A stretch of DNA of 34,561 nt from Deltaproteobacteria bacterium GWC2_65_14 (GTDB lineage Bacteria; Desulfobacterota; Deferrimicrobia; Deferrimicrobiales; Deferrimicrobiaceae). Positions 7,770 through 16,275 of the stretch are shown here, one piece after another. Position 1 is the stretch's first letter. The number at the start of each line of letters is the position of its first letter. The position numbers and the translations under genes are program-made. The notes below the pieces were generated by a model. The model saw only the letters and a program-made list of their open reading frames with translations. It was not told the DNA's origin and searched no databases. The DNA lies in NCBI GenBank assembly GCA_001797615.1, contig MGPV01000054.1:1-34561 (forward strand), written 5' to 3'.

Positions 7770-8728
7770 CGCCCGCGGTTCGGGAATCCACCCCGGGGAA
7801 CGTCCGCGCCGCCCATTCCCACCGGCTCGCGGACAGCGAGAAATGGCTCGGCCTGGTGATGATCGCTCCGGCGATCGTCTACATCGTGGCGCTGATCGGG
7901 ATCCCCCTGGTCATGGCCATCCTCTACAGCATGAGCGACGTCTCGACCGGCGACCCGAGCCTGGATTACGCAGGGCTGCGGAACTTCCGGGCGGCTTTCG
8001 CGGACCCGGTGTTCCGGAGATCCGTCTGGAACACCATCGTGTTCACCTTCGCCTCCCAGTTCCTGGTCCTCGTCCTCTCGAAAATCCTCGCACTGGCCCT
8101 GATGAAGGATTTCAAGGGGAAATGGCTGGCGAGGTTCCTGATCATGCTCCCGTGGACGGCACCGATCGCGCTGGGAACCATCGGGTGGCTCTGGATGCTC
8201 GACTCGGTCTTTTCCCCGATCGACTGGGTGTTCCGGCATTGGGGGCTGCTGGGCTCCCCGGGTGCGCTGTTCGGGTCGAACCCGAACCTCTACTGGCTGG
8301 GGGTTCCGTCGCTGGCGATGACCTCCGTGATCTTCGTCCACGTCTGGAGGATGCTGCCCCTGGCGACGGTGATCGTGCTGGGGGGCTTAAGCTCCATCCC
8401 GAAGGAGCTCCTCGAGGCGGCGGATATCGACGGGGCCGGTTTCTGGCGGAGAACCTTCCAGATCGTCATCCCGCTGGTCCTCCCGATCATGACGATCGCG
8501 GTGCTGTTCGGGATCGTGTTCACGTTCACCGACATGGCCGTCGTCTACGTATTGACGCGCGGCGGCCCGGTGCAGTCCACGCAGGTCATCGCGACCTGGA
8601 CCTTCTTCAAGGGGATCGAGGGGGGGGACCTGGCCCAGGGTGCGGCGGTCTCCCTCTTTCTCGTCCCCGTCCTGGCCGGAGTGGCGATTCTCATGCTGAA
8701 GCTGGCCCGGCGCACGGAGGTGACGTGA
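7766..8728 (+). CDS. Sugar ABC transporter permease, MalF/UgpA type
   Basis: Inner-membrane permease, 320 residues, with about six hydrophobic helices and an EAA loop (KELLEAADIDGAGFWRRTFQIV) before VIPLVLPIM. A cytoplasmic stretch of about 25 residues precedes the first helix. The GTG at 7766 overlaps the ATPase stop by 4 nt, so translation is probably coupled. It should pair with the following permease to form the channel. Confidence 0.92.
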   Translation: MTPAVRESTPGNVRAAHSHRLADSEKWLGLVMIAPAIVYIVALIGIPLVMAILYSMSDVSTGDPSLDYAGLRNFRAAFADPVFRRSVWNTIVFTFASQFLVLVLSKILALALMKDFKGKWLARFLIMLPWTAPIALGTIGWLWMLDSVFSPIDWVFRHWGLLGSPGALFGSNPNLYWLGVPSLAMTSVIFVHVWRMLPLATVIVLGGLSSIPKELLEAADIDGAGFWRRTFQIVIPLVLPIMTIAVLFGIVFTFTDMAVVYVLTRGGPVQSTQVIATWTFFKGIEGGDLAQGAAVSLFLVPVLAGVAILMLKLARRTEVT

Positions 8729-9570
8729 TGCGACCGCTCCGGAAACTGGCGGCACGGGGAGGACTCTACACGGTGGTCGGCGCCTTCTCCTTCTTCGGGG
8801 CCTTCCCGTTCTACTGGATGCTCATCGCCACCTTCAAGACCGACCACGACCTGTTCAGCCCGACGAACAATCCCTTCCTGTTCAACGAGCCGCCGACGCT
8901 GGACCACCTCCGGCTGCTGTTCTTCGAGACCCACTACCTGCAGTACCTCCTGAACACCTTCTGGGTCGGGCTCGCCGTGGTCGCGATCACGCTGGCGACC
9001 GCCGTCCCGGCCGCCTACAGCCTGACCCGGTGGGCCCGGGGGTGGGGGGAGACGATGGGGATCGGGATCTTCCTCACCTACCTGGTCCCGGGGACGATCC
9101 TGTTCATCCCCCTCTCCCGGTTCATCGCCTTCCTGGGGCTCCACGAGTCGCTCTGGTCGCTGATCCTGATCTACCCGACCTTCACGATCCCCTTCTGCAC
9201 CTGGCTGCTGATGGGGTTCTTCAAGTCGATCCCGAAGGACATCGAGGAGCAGGCGATGATCGACGGGGAGAGCCGGCTCGGGGCGATGGTCAAGGTCGTC
9301 CTGCCGATCTCGGTGTCGGGGATCCTCACCGTCGTCGTGTTCGCCTTCACCCTCGCCATGCACGAGTTCATCTACGCGCTGACCTTCATCTCCGTATCGG
9401 CCAAGAAGACCGTCTCCATCGGCGTGCCGACGGAGCTCGTCCGAGGAGACGTGTTCCAGTGGGGCCCGCTCATGGCCGGGGCGCTGATCGCGAGCATCCC
9501 CGTGGCGATCCTCTACACCTTTTTCCTCGACCGGTTCATCGCCGGCTTCACCATGGGCTCCGTGAAGTAG
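8728..9570 (+). CDS. Sugar ABC transporter permease, MalG/UgpE type
   Basis: Second inner-membrane permease, 280 residues. It begins with PFYWMLIATFKT, typical of MalG-type proteins, and has the EAA loop IEEQAMIDGESRLGAMVKVV and a C-terminal FLDRFIAGFTMGSVK tail usual in the family. The ATG at 8728 shares one base with the previous stop (TGATG). The gene ends 20 nt before nagZ with no terminator between, so nagZ is probably on the same transcript. Confidence 0.93.
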   Translation: MRPLRKLAARGGLYTVVGAFSFFGAFPFYWMLIATFKTDHDLFSPTNNPFLFNEPPTLDHLRLLFFETHYLQYLLNTFWVGLAVVAITLATAVPAAYSLTRWARGWGETMGIGIFLTYLVPGTILFIPLSRFIAFLGLHESLWSLILIYPTFTIPFCTWLLMGFFKSIPKDIEEQAMIDGESRLGAMVKVVLPISVSGILTVVVFAFTLAMHEFIYALTFISVSAKKTVSIGVPTELVRGDVFQWGPLMAGALIASIPVAILYTFFLDRFIAGFTMGSVK

Positions 9571-9590
9571 CGGGCGGGACCGCAGGACGC

Positions 9591-10742
9591 ATGGCCCCGG
9601 TCACGACCGCCGCCCGGACCGCCCCCCTCATGGTCGGCTTCGAGGGGAAGCAGGTTCCCCCGTGGCTTTCCCGCTGGCTGCGGGAGGGGACCGCCACGGG
9701 AGTGGTCCTCTTCTCGCGGAACGTGGAGGGGCCCCGGCAAGTCCGGGAGCTCTGCCGCGAGATCCGGGCCGCCGCCGGCAGGGGCCGCCCCTCGCCGCTG
9801 ATCGCCGTCGACCAGGAGGGAGGCCGGGTCCGCCGCCTGACCGCCCCGGGCTTCACCCGCTTCCCGCCCGCCCGCTGCTACTCCACCCTCTGCTGCCACG
9901 CCGGGCGCGCGGCGGAGGCGGCCGCCGGGGCGATGGCATCGGAGCTGCGCGCCGTGGGGGTGGACATCAACTTCGCGCCGGTGCTCGACGTGGACAGCAA
10001 CCCGGACAACCCGGTGATCGGGGACCGGGCGCTCTCGGCGGACCCGGAGCAGGCGGCCCTCCTCGGGACCGCCTGCTTCCGAGCCACCCTCTCCCGGGGG
10101 GTGATCCCGGTCGGGAAGCATTTCCCGGGACACGGGGCCACCGACACCGATTCCCACGAGGAGCTTCCGGTCGTTCGGAGCAGCCGGAAGACGCTGCTCT
10201 CCCGGGACCTCCTCCCGTTCGAGCGGGCCGTCCGCGCGGGGATTCCCGCCCTCATGACGGCCCACGTCCTCTACCCCGCCCTCGACCGAGAGTTTCCGGC
10301 CACCTTTTCCCGGAAGATCCTGACGGGGCTGCTCCGGGAGCGGCTCCGGTTCCGCGGCGTCCTCTTCTCGGACGCGCTCGAGATGGGGGCCGTCGCGGCC
10401 CGCTACGGGATCGGGGAGGCCGCCGTGCGGGCGGTTGCGGCGGGGTGCGACGTCCCCCTGGTCTGCCGGGGAGAGGACGCACGGCAGGCCGCCGCCGAGG
10501 CGCTGGCCCGTGCGGCCCGGGACGACCGGACCTTCCGGAAGGCCGCGGCGGCCGCTATCCGCCGGATGGGGCGGCTTCGGGAGATTCTTGCGAGGGCGCG
10601 GGAGCCGGGACGGCCCCGGGCGTCCCTTCGCCTGGTGGGGTCCCGGAAGCACCGGGAGCTGGCGTCCCTTCTTTCGGAGCGGTGGGAAAATACCGAGCGA
10701 ACATCTCCGGGCGGTAGATCCGGTAGTATTGGAGAAGATTGA
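9591..10742 (+). CDS. nagZ: Beta-N-acetylhexosaminidase NagZ (glycoside hydrolase family 3)
   Basis: Cleaves GlcNAc from GlcNAc-anhydroMurNAc (peptides) in the cytoplasm during peptidoglycan recycling. The protein has 383 residues and no signal peptide. Family marks: IAVDQEGGRVRRL, KHFPGHG (176-182), the Asp-His acid/base pair in TDSH (D187, H189) and the nucleophile D261 in FSDALEM. All catalytic residues are present. The ATG at 9591 lies 20 nt after the importer permease. The last 60 or so residues are a polar tail beyond the usual GRLREIL end, and their DNA overlaps the 3' end of the convergent transglycosylase gene by 188 bp. Confidence in the activity is high; membership of the importer operon is inferred from spacing. 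Confidence 0.93.
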   Translation: MAPVTTAARTAPLMVGFEGKQVPPWLSRWLREGTATGVVLFSRNVEGPRQVRELCREIRAAAGRGRPSPLIAVDQEGGRVRRLTAPGFTRFPPARCYSTLCCHAGRAAEAAAGAMASELRAVGVDINFAPVLDVDSNPDNPVIGDRALSADPEQAALLGTACFRATLSRGVIPVGKHFPGHGATDTDSHEELPVVRSSRKTLLSRDLLPFERAVRAGIPALMTAHVLYPALDREFPATFSRKILTGLLRERLRFRGVLFSDALEMGAVAARYGIGEAAVRAVAAGCDVPLVCRGEDARQAAAEALARAARDDRTFRKAAAAAIRRMGRLREILARAREPGRPRASLRLVGSRKHRELASLLSERWENTERTSPGGRSGSIGED

Positions 10743-12936
10743 AGAAGACCTTCCGCAGGTAGCCCCGGGTCTCCCGGTAGGTCACCCGCTCGAGGAAGAG
10801 GGCCGGGTCTCCCTCCGCCCCCTCCCACCATCTCGCCACGGCGGCCTCCCCGGCGTTGTAGGCGGCCACGGCCCGGAGGTAGTCTCCCCCGTACTCCTTC
10901 AGAAGGATGGAAAGGGTTGCCGCCCCCAGGGCGACGTTGCGTTCCGGACGGAGCAGGTCGCTCCTCCGGAGCTTTCTCCGGATCCCGGCCGCGGGGGCGA
11001 CCCTGCGGGCGGTCCGGGGCATGAGCTGCATCAGCCCCACCGCCCCCGCCGGAGAAAGGGCGTTGTACTGGAACAGCGACTCCTGGCGGATGATGGCGTG
11101 CAGAACGAGGGGGTCCACTCCCGCCTTTTTCCCGTCGCAGTCGCCCACAAATTGCGGGGCCAGAGGGTACTGGAGGCGGTCGGCCAGGCCGACGGATCCC
11201 CGGTCTGCCGCGAGCCCGAGGGTCTCCCGGATCGCCCCCCGGAGGTCCCCCGCAAGGTAGCGGAACAGGGCGGGCGTATACCCGCCAGCCAGCCCGAGCA
11301 CCCGCCGGACTTCGCCGCGATCGACGCGCTCCGCCTCCAGGACGGCATACTCCACCATTCCCAGGCGGGTGAGCCGCGCAGCCCGCCGGACCTTGGGGCC
11401 GTCCGCATTCGACCAGCCGGCGCCCCGGATCTTCTCCCACAGCTCCTCCTTCTCCTGCTCGCACCGCCGCGTCTCCCCGCTGGAGGGGGCGGACAGCATC
11501 GCGAAGGAATCCCTGCCGAGGCGCTTCGCGGCGAAGAGGGCGAACGGCCCTGCGCCCGGATCGGAGGCGATGGACTCGAACAGCGCCTTCCCCCCCTCCA
11601 TCTCCCCCATCCCGTGAAGGGTCCTTCCCCTCCAGTAGGCGTGACGGGCCCGCTCGACGGACGACCCGCCGCTCTTCTCCCCCGCCATGAAGGCTACCGC
11701 CGCCTCGGGGTAGTTCTTCTGCAGGTAGAGCCCGAACGCGTGGCGAAAGATCGCCTCCTGCCGGATCTGCTCGTCCTTCGCACCGGCCAGCTTCCCGAAC
11801 TCCTCCGTGGCGCCCGGGAGATCGCCCAGTTCCAGGGAGATCCAGGCCGCCTGGTTCCTGGAGCGTTCCGCGACGGCGGCGGAAGCGCCGCTCTCCGGGA
11901 TCTGGAGGAACTTCCGCCGGGCATCCTCCGAGCGGCCCGCCTTCCAGTCCACCCGGGCGCTCAGGAACTCGACCTCCGCCCGGAAGGCGGGCGGGGCCCC
12001 ATCGACCGCGGCGGCCAGGAGGGTTTTCGCCTTCGTCGTGTCGCCCTGCTTTCTCAGGAACTCCGCATAGTCGAGGAGGATGGCGTGGTACTCCTCCGGG
12101 GGCAGATCGGCGGCCAGCGCCTCCTGGTAGACCGACCGCGCCTTCGCCGTCTCCCCGGCCCGGAACAGGGCGTTCGCGAACTTTCCGATGTACCCGCCGC
12201 CAAGAGCCCGGAAGGGAAGGATCCCGTCCGTGCGCCATTTCCAGAGCCGCTCCATGGAGAGAGCAGCCCCCTCCTGCACGGTGTGCACCACGAAGTTTTC
12301 CAGATGGGCCCTGGCGGCCTCCGGAGTCGGACGGAACCTGCCGGAGGAAGAAGGGGCCGGGCTCTCAGGCTCTTCCGGGAGGGGAAGGGCCTCTAGTTCG
12401 ATCCCGTTTCCATTTTCCTTGACGGGGGGAGGCGGTGTGGCGGTCCCCTCCCCGGCCGGGATCTCCTGTTCCAGAAGACGCGCGGCGATGTACCCTTCCT
12501 CCGACTTCCGCCCGTTTCCCGAAACCTTCCCCCGGGAAGCGGAGAAGTGCTTCCGGGCCACTGCGAGATCGTCCGCCTTCGCGGCCGCGTAGGCCAGCTC
12601 GTGGGAGAGATACGGTGACAGCGGCGACTCCGGGAAGGACCCGGCCAGCGTCCCGAGGACCGACGCCGCCTCCTCCTGCTTCCCCTGGCGGGCGAGGGAG
12701 AAGCCGGTGAAGTAGAGAAGGTAATCGCCGAGGTCGTAGCCGTCGGGGGAGATCCGGGAAAAGACCCGCCGCGCCTCGTCGTACTCCTCGTTTGTGAGGA
12801 GGGAGTACCCTTCCCGCAGCGTCTCGTCCGTGTCCGGGGCGTCAGAGGCGGACGCGGGCGGAGCCTGGACCAGGAACGACAGGAACAGAAGAACTGCGGC
12901 GCCTGTCCGCAGTCGGATGCGAGGCAACAAAAACAC
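10555..12936 (-). CDS. slt: Soluble lytic murein transglycosylase (Slt70-like)
   Basis: Periplasmic enzyme that cuts the MurNAc-GlcNAc bond and leaves 1,6-anhydroMurNAc ends. The 793 residues begin with a signal peptide (cleavage near PASASDAP), followed by a long helical region with TPR-like repeats (about 35-570) and the C-terminal SLT domain. That domain has RQESLFQYNALSPAGAVGLM with catalytic Glu619, then AVAAYNAGEAAV and RETRGYLRKV. The last 40 or so residues are Pro/Gly/Ala-rich and disordered-looking. The longest start is GTG at 12936, but GGAG overlaps it; TTG at 12930 or 12927 gives better ribosome-site spacing. It converges on nagZ, and the products act in sequence on the same muropeptides. 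Confidence 0.9.
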   Translation of the reverse strand: MFLLPRIRLRTGAAVLLFLSFLVQAPPASASDAPDTDETLREGYSLLTNEEYDEARRVFSRISPDGYDLGDYLLYFTGFSLARQGKQEEAASVLGTLAGSFPESPLSPYLSHELAYAAAKADDLAVARKHFSASRGKVSGNGRKSEEGYIAARLLEQEIPAGEGTATPPPPVKENGNGIELEALPLPEEPESPAPSSSGRFRPTPEAARAHLENFVVHTVQEGAALSMERLWKWRTDGILPFRALGGGYIGKFANALFRAGETAKARSVYQEALAADLPPEEYHAILLDYAEFLRKQGDTTKAKTLLAAAVDGAPPAFRAEVEFLSARVDWKAGRSEDARRKFLQIPESGASAAVAERSRNQAAWISLELGDLPGATEEFGKLAGAKDEQIRQEAIFRHAFGLYLQKNYPEAAVAFMAGEKSGGSSVERARHAYWRGRTLHGMGEMEGGKALFESIASDPGAGPFALFAAKRLGRDSFAMLSAPSSGETRRCEQEKEELWEKIRGAGWSNADGPKVRRAARLTRLGMVEYAVLEAERVDRGEVRRVLGLAGGYTPALFRYLAGDLRGAIRETLGLAADRGSVGLADRLQYPLAPQFVGDCDGKKAGVDPLVLHAIIRQESLFQYNALSPAGAVGLMQLMPRTARRVAPAAGIRRKLRRSDLLRPERNVALGAATLSILLKEYGGDYLRAVAAYNAGEAAVARWWEGAEGDPALFLERVTYRETRGYLRKVFFNLLQYYRIYRPEMFARYFPTAPKEGTPAPGASGTPPGEGTPGAVPAPAPSQESPEAAPSGG

Positions 12937-13016
12937 TCCGGCAGAGAAAATGGATCGAACCCTGTATGGTATTATCCTGGATGTTCTCCGGAGAACTCAA
13001 GGGAAAGCGGAGGCCG

Positions 13017-13853
13017 ATGGAGATTTCCCTCTCCACACACCTGTTCGTCTTCCATGACATCGACGAGGAGATCGCGTCGCTTCTGCCGCGGTTCGGCTTT
13101 TTCTCCGCGGAGATCTGGGCGATGCCGCCCCATTTCCCGTACGCCGATCCCGAGGCGGCGGAAAGGATCGCCGGGCTGCTCGCCCGCCACGGAGTCCGGG
13201 TGGCGAGCCTGCACGCCCCCCTCTACCCCGACGTCCGCTCCTACAAGAAGGACCGGTGGTACTCCCTCTCCTCACAGGACGAGGCGCACCGCAGGGAGTC
13301 GGTCGCCGCGACCGAAGCGGCCGGAGGATGGCTGGCCGGACACGGCGGCGGGACGCTCGTGATCCACACCCATTTCCCCGCGGAACAGTGGGTTCCGGAG
13401 CGATGGAACTCCTTCCTCCGCTCGATGGACGAACTGCTGGAGGCGGTCCCGGGGAATGTCCTGCTGGCCGTGGAGAACACCCCGCTTCCCTCCGGCGGCG
13501 TGCAGTCGATCCTCGACATCGTGGGGCGGTACCCGGGACACCGGGTGGGGGTCTGCCTGGACCTGGGGCATGCGAACATCGAGGGGGAGGTCCTTTCCGC
13601 CATCCGGACGGCCTCCCCGAGGCTCGTCCACATCCACGCCTCCGACAACCTCTCGGGACGGGACGACCACCTGGTCCCGGGGCGCGGCTCGATCCCCTGG
13701 AAACCGGTGTTCGCCGTGCTCTCCGAGATCGGCTTCGGGGGGGCGTTCACCGTGGAACTTCGGGACTACACAAGGGGAGAGGACCCGCTCTACAATAGCT
13801 TCGACGAGATCCTCACGGAATGCCGCAGCACGCTGGACCGGTATCTCGCATAA
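13017..13853 (+). CDS. Sugar phosphate isomerase/epimerase-like TIM-barrel protein
   Basis: 278 residues resembling the xylose-isomerase-like (AP endonuclease family 2) TIM barrel. Visible metal-site-type strands are VASLHAPLYP, TLVIHTHFP, LLAVENTP, VGVCLDLGHANIEG, LVHIHASDN and AFTVELRDY, with His, Glu and Asp at the expected strand ends. The ATG at 13017 is preceded by GCGGAGG; a longer reading from 12966 has no ribosome site. It is followed after 17 nt by the sugar kinase gene and probably heads a three-gene operon with the kinase and nucleotidyltransferase. The substrate is unknown; a sugar role is suggested only by the neighbours. Confidence 0.8.
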   Translation: MEISLSTHLFVFHDIDEEIASLLPRFGFFSAEIWAMPPHFPYADPEAAERIAGLLARHGVRVASLHAPLYPDVRSYKKDRWYSLSSQDEAHRRESVAATEAAGGWLAGHGGGTLVIHTHFPAEQWVPERWNSFLRSMDELLEAVPGNVLLAVENTPLPSGGVQSILDIVGRYPGHRVGVCLDLGHANIEGEVLSAIRTASPRLVHIHASDNLSGRDDHLVPGRGSIPWKPVFAVLSEIGFGGAFTVELRDYTRGEDPLYNSFDEILTECRSTLDRYLA

Positions 13854-13870
13854 GGAGGGTGACCCGGCCG

Positions 13871-14947
13871 TTGGACGAGCGGTCCGTATCGGCAGCCCTG
13901 TCCGCCCTCTTCCGGATCCCGGTCCGCGTGACCGGGATCTCGGAACTGGCGGGGGACGCCTCCACGCGCCGCTACTTCCGTGTTGCGATCGGGCCCGGAT
14001 CCCCGGTTCCCACCCTGGTCGTGATGCACTACCCGGAGGAGATCGCCCCGGGGGAGGAGCTTCCCTTCGTCAACGTCCACCGGTATCTGGAAAAGGCGGG
14101 GGTTCCCGTCCCGAGGATCCATCTGCATTCCCCGGAAAAACGGCTCCTGTACCTGGAGGACGCGGGCGACACGCTGCTGGAAGGGGTCGTCCGCGACACC
14201 GGGTCGCCGGACCGGTTTCTTCCCCTGTATGAGCGCTCCCTGGAGATCCTCGTGCGGATCCAGCGGGACGGAACCCGGGCGCTGGACGGCAAGGCGATTC
14301 CCTCCCGTCTGGCGTTCGACGTGAGGAAGTTCGCCGAGGAGATCGACTTCTTCTTCGAGCACGCCGTGCGGGAGTACGGGGGGATCCCGCTTTCCCCGTC
14401 CCGGGAGACGGCGATCGAGGACCTGTTCCTCCCCTTCCTCGAAACCCTCTCCTCGCTGCCCCGCGTGCTGGCCCACCGGGATTACCACAGCCGGAACATC
14501 ATGGTCCTCCCCGCGGGAACGGACGGAGGAAGGGAATCGCTCCGGATCCTGGACTTCCAGGACGCGCGGATGGGGACCCTCTTCTACGACCTTTCCTCCC
14601 TGCTGCGGGATGCCTACGTGACGCTTCCGGAGAAGACGGTCGACCACCTCTGCTACGTCTACCGTCACGCCGCCCCCGGGGAGCTGAAGCGGGCGGGAGG
14701 GGACCGGGGAACCTTCTTTTTCCACCTCGACCTCGCGGCGCTCCAGCGCAACGTCAAGGCGATCGGCACCTTCGGGAACCAGGCCGTGAACCGGGGGAAG
14801 ACCCTGTACCTGAAGTTCATTCCACCCACCGTGGCGTACATCGCCGACAACGTCGCCCGGAACCCCCGCATGCGCCCGCTCGGGGCGAAACTCCTCCCGA
14901 TCCTGACGGACCTGGCCGCGAAGGCGTCGGCGGAGGCGCCGCCGTGA
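13871..14947 (+). CDS. amgK: AmgK-type anomeric sugar kinase (aminoglycoside phosphotransferase fold)
   Basis: In Pseudomonas, AmgK phosphorylates MurNAc/GlcNAc at C1 for cell-wall recycling. This 358-residue protein has the APH fold marks AGDASTRRYFRV near residue 28, catalytic loop HRDYHSRN (H202, D204) and metal-binding LDFQDA (D228), plus the NVKAIGTF segment of the AmgK subgroup. The start is probably TTG at 13871, 12 nt after a GGAGG; GTG at 13859 would overlap that site. The gene overlaps the nucleotidyltransferase by 4 nt (GTGA), the same order as amgK-murU in Pseudomonas. Other APH-fold sugar kinases cannot be ruled out. Confidence 0.78.
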   Translation: MDERSVSAALSALFRIPVRVTGISELAGDASTRRYFRVAIGPGSPVPTLVVMHYPEEIAPGEELPFVNVHRYLEKAGVPVPRIHLHSPEKRLLYLEDAGDTLLEGVVRDTGSPDRFLPLYERSLEILVRIQRDGTRALDGKAIPSRLAFDVRKFAEEIDFFFEHAVREYGGIPLSPSRETAIEDLFLPFLETLSSLPRVLAHRDYHSRNIMVLPAGTDGGRESLRILDFQDARMGTLFYDLSSLLRDAYVTLPEKTVDHLCYVYRHAAPGELKRAGGDRGTFFFHLDLAALQRNVKAIGTFGNQAVNRGKTLYLKFIPPTVAYIADNVARNPRMRPLGAKLLPILTDLAAKASAEAPP

Positions 14948-15915
14948 GGGGGATGGTCCTCGCCGCCGGCCTGGGGACCCGCCTGCGCCCCCTTTCGTTC
15001 GAGCTTCCCAAGCCGATCGTCCCCGTGCTGGGCCGTCCCCTGTGCAGTTACACCATGGAATTTCTCCTGCGGTCGGGAGTGCGGGAGTTCCTCCTGAACC
15101 TCCACACGAAGCCGAAGCTGATCCAGCAGCATGTGACCGGATGGGCGGGGAAGCGGACCCCCGTCCGGTACACCTTCGAGCCGGTGATCCTGGGCACCGG
15201 CGGAGGTGTCCGGAACGCGATGGAGTTCCTGAAGGGGGGCACCTTCGTCGCGGCGAACGGCGACACCGTGCTCCGGTTCCCCTTCGCTTCCGCCCTCGCC
15301 TTCCACCGGAAGAAACGGGCGCTGGCCACCCTCGTCCTCTTCCCGGATCCCTCGAAACGGTACACGCCGGTCTGGACGGACGGCGAGGGCCGGATCACCG
15401 GATTCGGGAGCGATGCGGGCGAAGGGATCCGCTCCGGCTTCTACACGGGATGCCAGATCGTCGAACCGGAGCTGCTCTCCCGCATCCCTGCGGGAAAACC
15501 CTCCTGCATCATCCGGGAGACCTATTCGCTCCTCGTCCGGGAGGGCGCCCCCGTCTACGGGTTCCACTCGGATGGAACCTTCCTCGAGTTCGGGTCCCCC
15601 GCCGATTACCTGCACGGGACGCTCGCGCTCCTGCGCGAACGACCCCCGGAAGGCTCCCCGGGCCGGCCGGAAGGAGCGGGTCCGGACATCCGCCCGCCGG
15701 TCTTCCTCTCGCCCGGGGCCCGGGTCGCCCCCGGCGCCCGGATCGGCCCGGACGCCGTGATCGAGGAGGGGGCCGTCGTCGGCGAGGGGGCCTCCGTCTC
15801 CCGGGCGATCCTCTGGCCCCGCGCCGTCCTTCCCCCGGGGGAGAGCCTCCGGGACGCGATCCTCACGCCGACCCGCCGGGTCCCCGTCCCCGCCGACCCC
15901 CCCTCCCCCCGGTAG
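14944..15915 (+). CDS. murU: MurU-type nucleotidyltransferase with C-terminal hexapeptide repeats
   Basis: Sugar-1-phosphate nucleotidyltransferase of 323 residues; as MurU it would make UDP-MurNAc from MurNAc-1-phosphate. The N-terminal Rossmann-like domain starts with VLAAGLGTRLRPLSFELPKP and has LGTGGGVRNAM and FVAANGDTV. Residues about 240-310 carry hexapeptide-like repeats (VFLSPGARVAPGARIGPDAV, then VIEEGAVVGEGASV), a left-handed helix absent from the short Pseudomonas MurU of about 220 residues. The GTG at 14944 overlaps the kinase stop. The role is inferred from the kinase partner; a mannose-1-phosphate guanylyltransferase-like enzyme is the main alternative. Confidence 0.7.
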   Translation: MRGMVLAAGLGTRLRPLSFELPKPIVPVLGRPLCSYTMEFLLRSGVREFLLNLHTKPKLIQQHVTGWAGKRTPVRYTFEPVILGTGGGVRNAMEFLKGGTFVAANGDTVLRFPFASALAFHRKKRALATLVLFPDPSKRYTPVWTDGEGRITGFGSDAGEGIRSGFYTGCQIVEPELLSRIPAGKPSCIIRETYSLLVREGAPVYGFHSDGTFLEFGSPADYLHGTLALLRERPPEGSPGRPEGAGPDIRPPVFLSPGARVAPGARIGPDAVIEEGAVVGEGASVSRAILWPRAVLPPGESLRDAILTPTRRVPVPADPPSPR

Positions 15916-15922
15916 CCCCCCA

Positions 15923-15937
15923 GCGAGCCAGGGTCCC
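15923..15937 (-). repeat. Dispersed repeat module A, inverted copy
   Basis: The 15 bases are the exact reverse complement of 4612-4626, inside the hairpin after the peptide-importer operon. Confidence 0.5.
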
Positions 15938-16015
15938 TGTCGGGACGGCGAAGCAAGCCCCTCCCTCCGAGGCGGCGTAGCCTTCCCCCGGCGCCCTCGG
16001 GGCGGGGCGCACACT

Positions 16016-16035
16016 GGGCGGAGCCGGCCGAAGGA
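16016..16035 (+). repeat. Dispersed repeat module B, copy 2
   Basis: Matches 4684-4703 at 19 of 20 positions, same orientation, with module C downstream in both places. Confidence 0.6.
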
Positions 16036-16066
16036 CGGGGGGATGAGCGGAGATTAAGGAATGACC

Positions 16067-16115
16067 GGGGGCGGAGGGCGGGCGGAGCGAAGCCCCCCTC
16101 CGAGGCGGCGGAGCC
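16067..16115 (+). repeat. Dispersed hairpin repeat module C, copy 2 (REP-like)
   Basis: Differs from 4905-4953 at one base in 49 and folds into the same GC-rich hairpin. A partial third copy (CCCTCCGAGGCGGCG core) lies about 100 bases upstream in the same gap. Confidence 0.7.
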
Positions 16116-16275
16116 TTCCCCCGGCGCCCTCATGAAGGGGTCGCCGGGAGGCGGGCGAGACGCCCAAATACGGTTAAAGAACGGGACTTTTTCATCCGAT
16201 ACGACCCCGAGAAGGATGGGTGGTCCGCCCGCGCCAGGCACGCGGGAAACCGGGACACCCCAACGGGGGGAAATC

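Larger units (their letters stand above)
15916..16275. other. 360-bp intergenic region built of repeat modules
   Basis: No gene is supported here. It contains a reverse-complement match to 4612-4626 (15923-15937), a partial module C copy (about 15950-15976), module B (16016-16035) and module C (16067-16115). The last 145 bases before the next gene hold no convincing promoter, only a weak TTAAAG-N18-GATACG pairing. Confidence 0.65.

Noticed and set aside
16132-16275. Longer start for the binding-protein remnant at 16132
   Set aside because: The added residues do not resemble a binding protein and there is no ribosome site; the ATG at 16276 follows a G-run and precedes the conserved part.
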